Assembly: GCF_000423025.1 (NCBI RefSeq)
Contig: NZ_AUHE01000001.1
Coordinates: forward strand, 248,001 to 312,000
Length of the DNA stretch: 64,000 nucleotides
Direction: 5' to 3'
Source: Gordonia shandongensis DSM 45094
GTDB lineage: Bacteria; Actinomycetota; Actinomycetes; Mycobacteriales; Mycobacteriaceae
Every line of letters starts with the position of its first letter. Positions within the stretch are counted from its first letter, which is position 1. The position numbers and the translations under genes were made by a program. The notes under the pieces are model-generated. The model did no database searches. It was not told the origin of the DNA and saw only the letters and a program-made list of their open reading frames with translations. This document shows positions 62,283-64,000 of the stretch, in pieces.

Positions 62283-62331
62283 CCGGCCCTTCCTGACCGG
62301 CCCTTCCCGACCGACCCTTCCCGACCGACCC
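62277..62331. repeat. 14-nt tandem array, four copies, containing the aldehyde dehydrogenase stop
   Basis: TCCTGACCGGCCCT at 62277–62290 and 62291–62304 (identical), then TCCCGACCGACCCT at 62305–62318 and TCCCGACCGACCC at 62319–62331. The TGA at 62280–62282 is the real stop and recurs in unit 2, out of frame. Confidence 0.93.
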
Positions 62332-62347
62332 GCAGTCGGCACACCCG

Positions 62348-62391
62348 AGCAGTCCGCCCCGCGAACCGATCGGTTCGCGGGGCGGACTGCT
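62348..62391. terminator. 44-nt perfect palindrome, bidirectional terminator
   Basis: Arms 62348–62369 and 62370–62391 are perfectly complementary (22 bp; centre CGATCG), lying between the convergent aldehyde dehydrogenase and Mce-associated genes. The arm begins AGCAGTCCGCCCCGCG. Probably terminates both transcripts. Confidence 0.85.
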
Positions 62392-62405
62392 GTTCGGAGT
62401 TCGGG

Positions 62406-62431
62406 GCCGGAGTCAGCAGCCGGAGTCAGGG
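62406..62431. repeat. 13-nt tandem duplication containing an Mce-associated gene stop
   Basis: GCCGGAGTCAGCA (62406–62418) and GCCGGAGTCAGGG (62419–62431). The TGA of the minus-strand gene (62426–62428) lies in the second unit, and the first repeats it out of frame. Confidence 0.8.
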
Positions 62432-63067
62432 AGTACCCGGCTGGGGCTCCTCGCTGGGCTGGGGCTCCTCGCTGGGCTGGGGTTCCTCGCTGGGTCGGGG
62501 CTTGCCCTCCGAGGGGATCGGCACCGCGTTCGACGGCTTCTCATCGACCTCCTGCAGCTTCTTCTGCAGTGAATCGTCCTCCAGCACGTCGAGCCCCTCG
62601 ACGACCCACTCGCCGTCGTCCTTGCTCATCGTCAGCAGCAGCCGGCTCTTGGTCAGCTGCACCTCGGACACGTCGTGCTGCGTCGACGACTGGTTGATGA
62701 ACAGGAGCACCTTCGCGGTGTCCTTGGTGTTCGTCACCACGCCCGAACCCTGGATCGTGATCGCCGTGTTGACACCGTTGCGTTTGATGCCCTCGACGAC
62801 GCGACCCTCGATGACGTTCTTCTCGTATTCCTTCTTGGCCGCTCCGCGAAGCCGGTTCATCGTCGCGGTCACGTGAGAGTCGATGTTCTTCGGATTCCAT
62901 CCGAACATGTCGGTGACGATCGACTCCGCGGCGCTCTTCGCGTCGTCGCGCGCGTTCTCGGCGGCCTTCGCGTTGACCATCCGCACCCCCAGGACCACGG
63001 CCGTCGCCACCGACGCGATGACCAGGATGCCGAACAGTGGGACCAGCCACTTCGCCAGCTTCTTCAT
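62426..63067 (-). CDS. Mce-associated membrane protein, second of a pair
   Basis: A 213-aa protein: N-terminal helix (about 8–30) and an extracytoplasmic domain of about 150 residues (DAKSAAESIVTDMF, GSGVVTNTKDTAKVLLF). Its C-terminal tail is proline/glutamate-rich with three PSEEPQ repeats (an 18-nt DNA repeat at about 62439–62495). Such proteins sit at the end of mce operons and help assemble Mce lipid importers. ATG 63067 overlaps the previous stop (TGATG). The KstR-type site nearby suggests a mce4-like cholesterol system (inference). Confidence 0.82.
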   Translation of the reverse strand: MKKLAKWLVPLFGILVIASVATAVVLGVRMVNAKAAENARDDAKSAAESIVTDMFGWNPKNIDSHVTATMNRLRGAAKKEYEKNVIEGRVVEGIKRNGVNTAITIQGSGVVTNTKDTAKVLLFINQSSTQHDVSEVQLTKSRLLLTMSKDDGEWVVEGLDVLEDDSLQKKLQEVDEKPSNAVPIPSEGKPRPSEEPQPSEEPQPSEEPQPGTP

Positions 63068-63966
63068 CACGCCACCCAATCGAAGTACGTCATCTTCAGC
63101 TCACCGTTGATCCGCGTGATGTCCACACGTGCACGGAACGTCTCGAACTGCGTGTTCTTCGGATCGTCCCGCGGGTGCTCCTCCCAGGCGAACACCACCA
63201 GCACGGAGCCCTCGTTGTCGTCGGCCTTCGAGACCGCGTCGCTGACGATCGTCGTGGTGCTCACCGAATCGTCGCGCCGCGCCATCTCGGTGATGGCCTT
63301 CATGTTCTCCTCGAACATCTGTCGTGCCCGACCGCTCGTCTTGTCGGTGAGGTTCTTCTCGAGCTGATCGGCGTTCGACGACGTCAGCGTCGTCATCGAC
63401 ACCACCATCTGCTGGGCGAACGACGAGTACTCGGCCCGCAGCCGCTCCTTGTCCTGGATGCGGTCGTACTGGACGACGAACACCACCGACAGCACGATGC
63501 CGGCCACGAGCACGAGCACACCCAGTGCGGAGGCCACCACGGCGACGGCCCCGCCCGGCGTCAGCGAGCCCCGCCCGGCGGACCGGCGGACCACCGCGTT
63601 GGCGCGGCGGCGCTCGCGGTATCCCGCGTTCGCCGAGAGCTCCTCCGGGTCGGGCCCGGACTCACCGGTCCCAGACTCGCCCGTGTCGGTCTCGCCCGTG
63701 TCGGTCTCGGCGGTGTCGGTCTGGGCCGTGTCGGTCTGATCTGCCCCGGTCTGATCTGCCCCGGTCTGATCGGTCCCGCCCTCGTCGGGCTCGCTCTCGT
63801 CGGTCTCGGTCTCGTCGGGCTCCGGTGCGTCCGCTTCGGACTTCGCCTGCGTCTTCTTCGGTCGCCTCACGCGGCCGAGAGGACTGCTGCGGCGGACCTC
63901 CGGGCGCGCCGGTGCGGTCTCGTCCTCGTTCAGGACTCCACCGTCTTCGTGATCAGGTCGTACCAT
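63067..63966 (-). CDS. Mce-associated membrane protein, first of a pair
   Basis: A 299-aa protein. A long acidic, low-complexity cytosolic N-terminus (about 25–110) holds repeated TDQTGADQTG and TGETDTGESG units. A helix (about 140–165) follows, then the extracytoplasmic domain of Mce-associated proteins (AEYSSFAQQMVVSMTTL, DITRINGELKMTYFDWV). The ATG at 63966 overlaps the end of the preceding gene by 37 nt. No other ATG or GTG lies close to that stop, so a later non-ATG start cannot be ruled out. Confidence 0.8.
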   Translation of the reverse strand: MVRPDHEDGGVLNEDETAPARPEVRRSSPLGRVRRPKKTQAKSEADAPEPDETETDESEPDEGGTDQTGADQTGADQTDTAQTDTAETDTGETDTGESGTGESGPDPEELSANAGYRERRRANAVVRRSAGRGSLTPGGAVAVVASALGVLVLVAGIVLSVVFVVQYDRIQDKERLRAEYSSFAQQMVVSMTTLTSSNADQLEKNLTDKTSGRARQMFEENMKAITEMARRDDSVSTTTIVSDAVSKADDNEGSVLVVFAWEEHPRDDPKNTQFETFRARVDITRINGELKMTYFDWVA

Positions 63967-64000
63967 TTCTTGTTCTGACCCCGCGACTTCGTGTTGGCAT
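63930..64000 (-). CDS. C-terminal end of the upstream mce-operon gene, cut by window edge
   Basis: The 22 last codons and stop of a minus-strand gene entering from the right, reading TKSRGQNKKWYDLITKTVES before the TGA at 63930–63932. Position directly before two Mce-associated genes suggests an MceF-type protein, but so little is visible that this is inference. It overlaps the start of the next gene. Confidence 0.5.
   Translation of the reverse strand, partial: ANTKSRGQNKKWYDLITKTVES

Noticed and set aside
1..64000. Phage, secretion or anti-phage defence system
   Set aside because: I looked for integrases, restriction or toxin–antitoxin pairs and found none; the two HTH proteins are conserved chromosomal genes.

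Overview
The window is GC-rich actinobacterial DNA with almost gap-free coding and many 4-nt start/stop overlaps. It is most likely from the mycolic-acid order Mycobacteriales, and Gordonia or a close relative is my best guess. The evidence is gene content and order. The hemACDB–hemL–ccdA/resB/ccsB run, the senX3-regX3 neighbourhood with mshA, and the rlmB-cysS-ispF-ispD-carD / lpqE-radA-disA block all match what I recall of the Mycobacterium tuberculosis chromosome (Rv0486–Rv0531 and Rv3579c–Rv3592). A 13E12-type (DUF222/HNH) gene and a KstR-like operator beside Mce-associated genes fit the same order. I ran no database search.

Layout. 1–4000: an ABC exporter pair, a Cds1-like cysteine desulfhydrase and a small membrane protein. 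4100–4650: a BldC-type regulator and a mini membrane protein. 4666–18546 (minus): one long array for haem synthesis (hemA, hemC, hemD, hemB, hemL), three membrane proteins, a GDSL hydrolase, a histidine phosphatase and cytochrome c maturation (TlpA, CcdA, ResB, CcsB). 18680–29230: glutaredoxin-like protein, HAD phosphatase, acyltransferase, epimerase, the 33-aa ribosomal protein bS22, an excisionase-type HTH protein, proC, a thioesterase, a sugar isomerase-like protein, a repeat-rich membrane protein, ppx and a Cys-rich orphan. 29242–36047: regX3-senX3, GNAT, gpmA, an acyl-CoA ligase, a YbjN protein and mshA. 36293–48782: a more variable segment with a zinc ABC operon behind a Fur/Zur-like box, 13E12, a DUF2599-type lipoprotein, carboxylesterase, RarD, pxpA, PAP2, a degraded IS3 transposase and two orphan lipoprotein/membrane genes. 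48910–60754: rlmB-cysS-ispF-ispD-carD, lpqE-radA, disA, carbonic anhydrase/mutY, hydrolase and mhuD. 60775–64000: an aldehyde dehydrogenase behind a perfect KstR-type palindrome, then the 3' end of an apparent mce operon.

The haem enzymes supply the cofactor that CcsB/ResB/CcdA/TlpA attach to c-type cytochromes, and MhuD degrades haem. MshA (mycothiol), the Cds1-like enzyme and the glutaredoxin-like protein concern thiol and sulfur chemistry. The KstR box and Mce-associated genes suggest sterol uptake and catabolism at the right edge.

The most unusual signal is not a gene. Many genes carry a short tandem duplication (unit 12–18 nt, 2–5 copies) at their 3' end. In ten cases the array contains the stop codon itself, and several others lie within a few dozen bases of a gene junction. 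The arrays differ in sequence and unit length, so they are not copies of one element.
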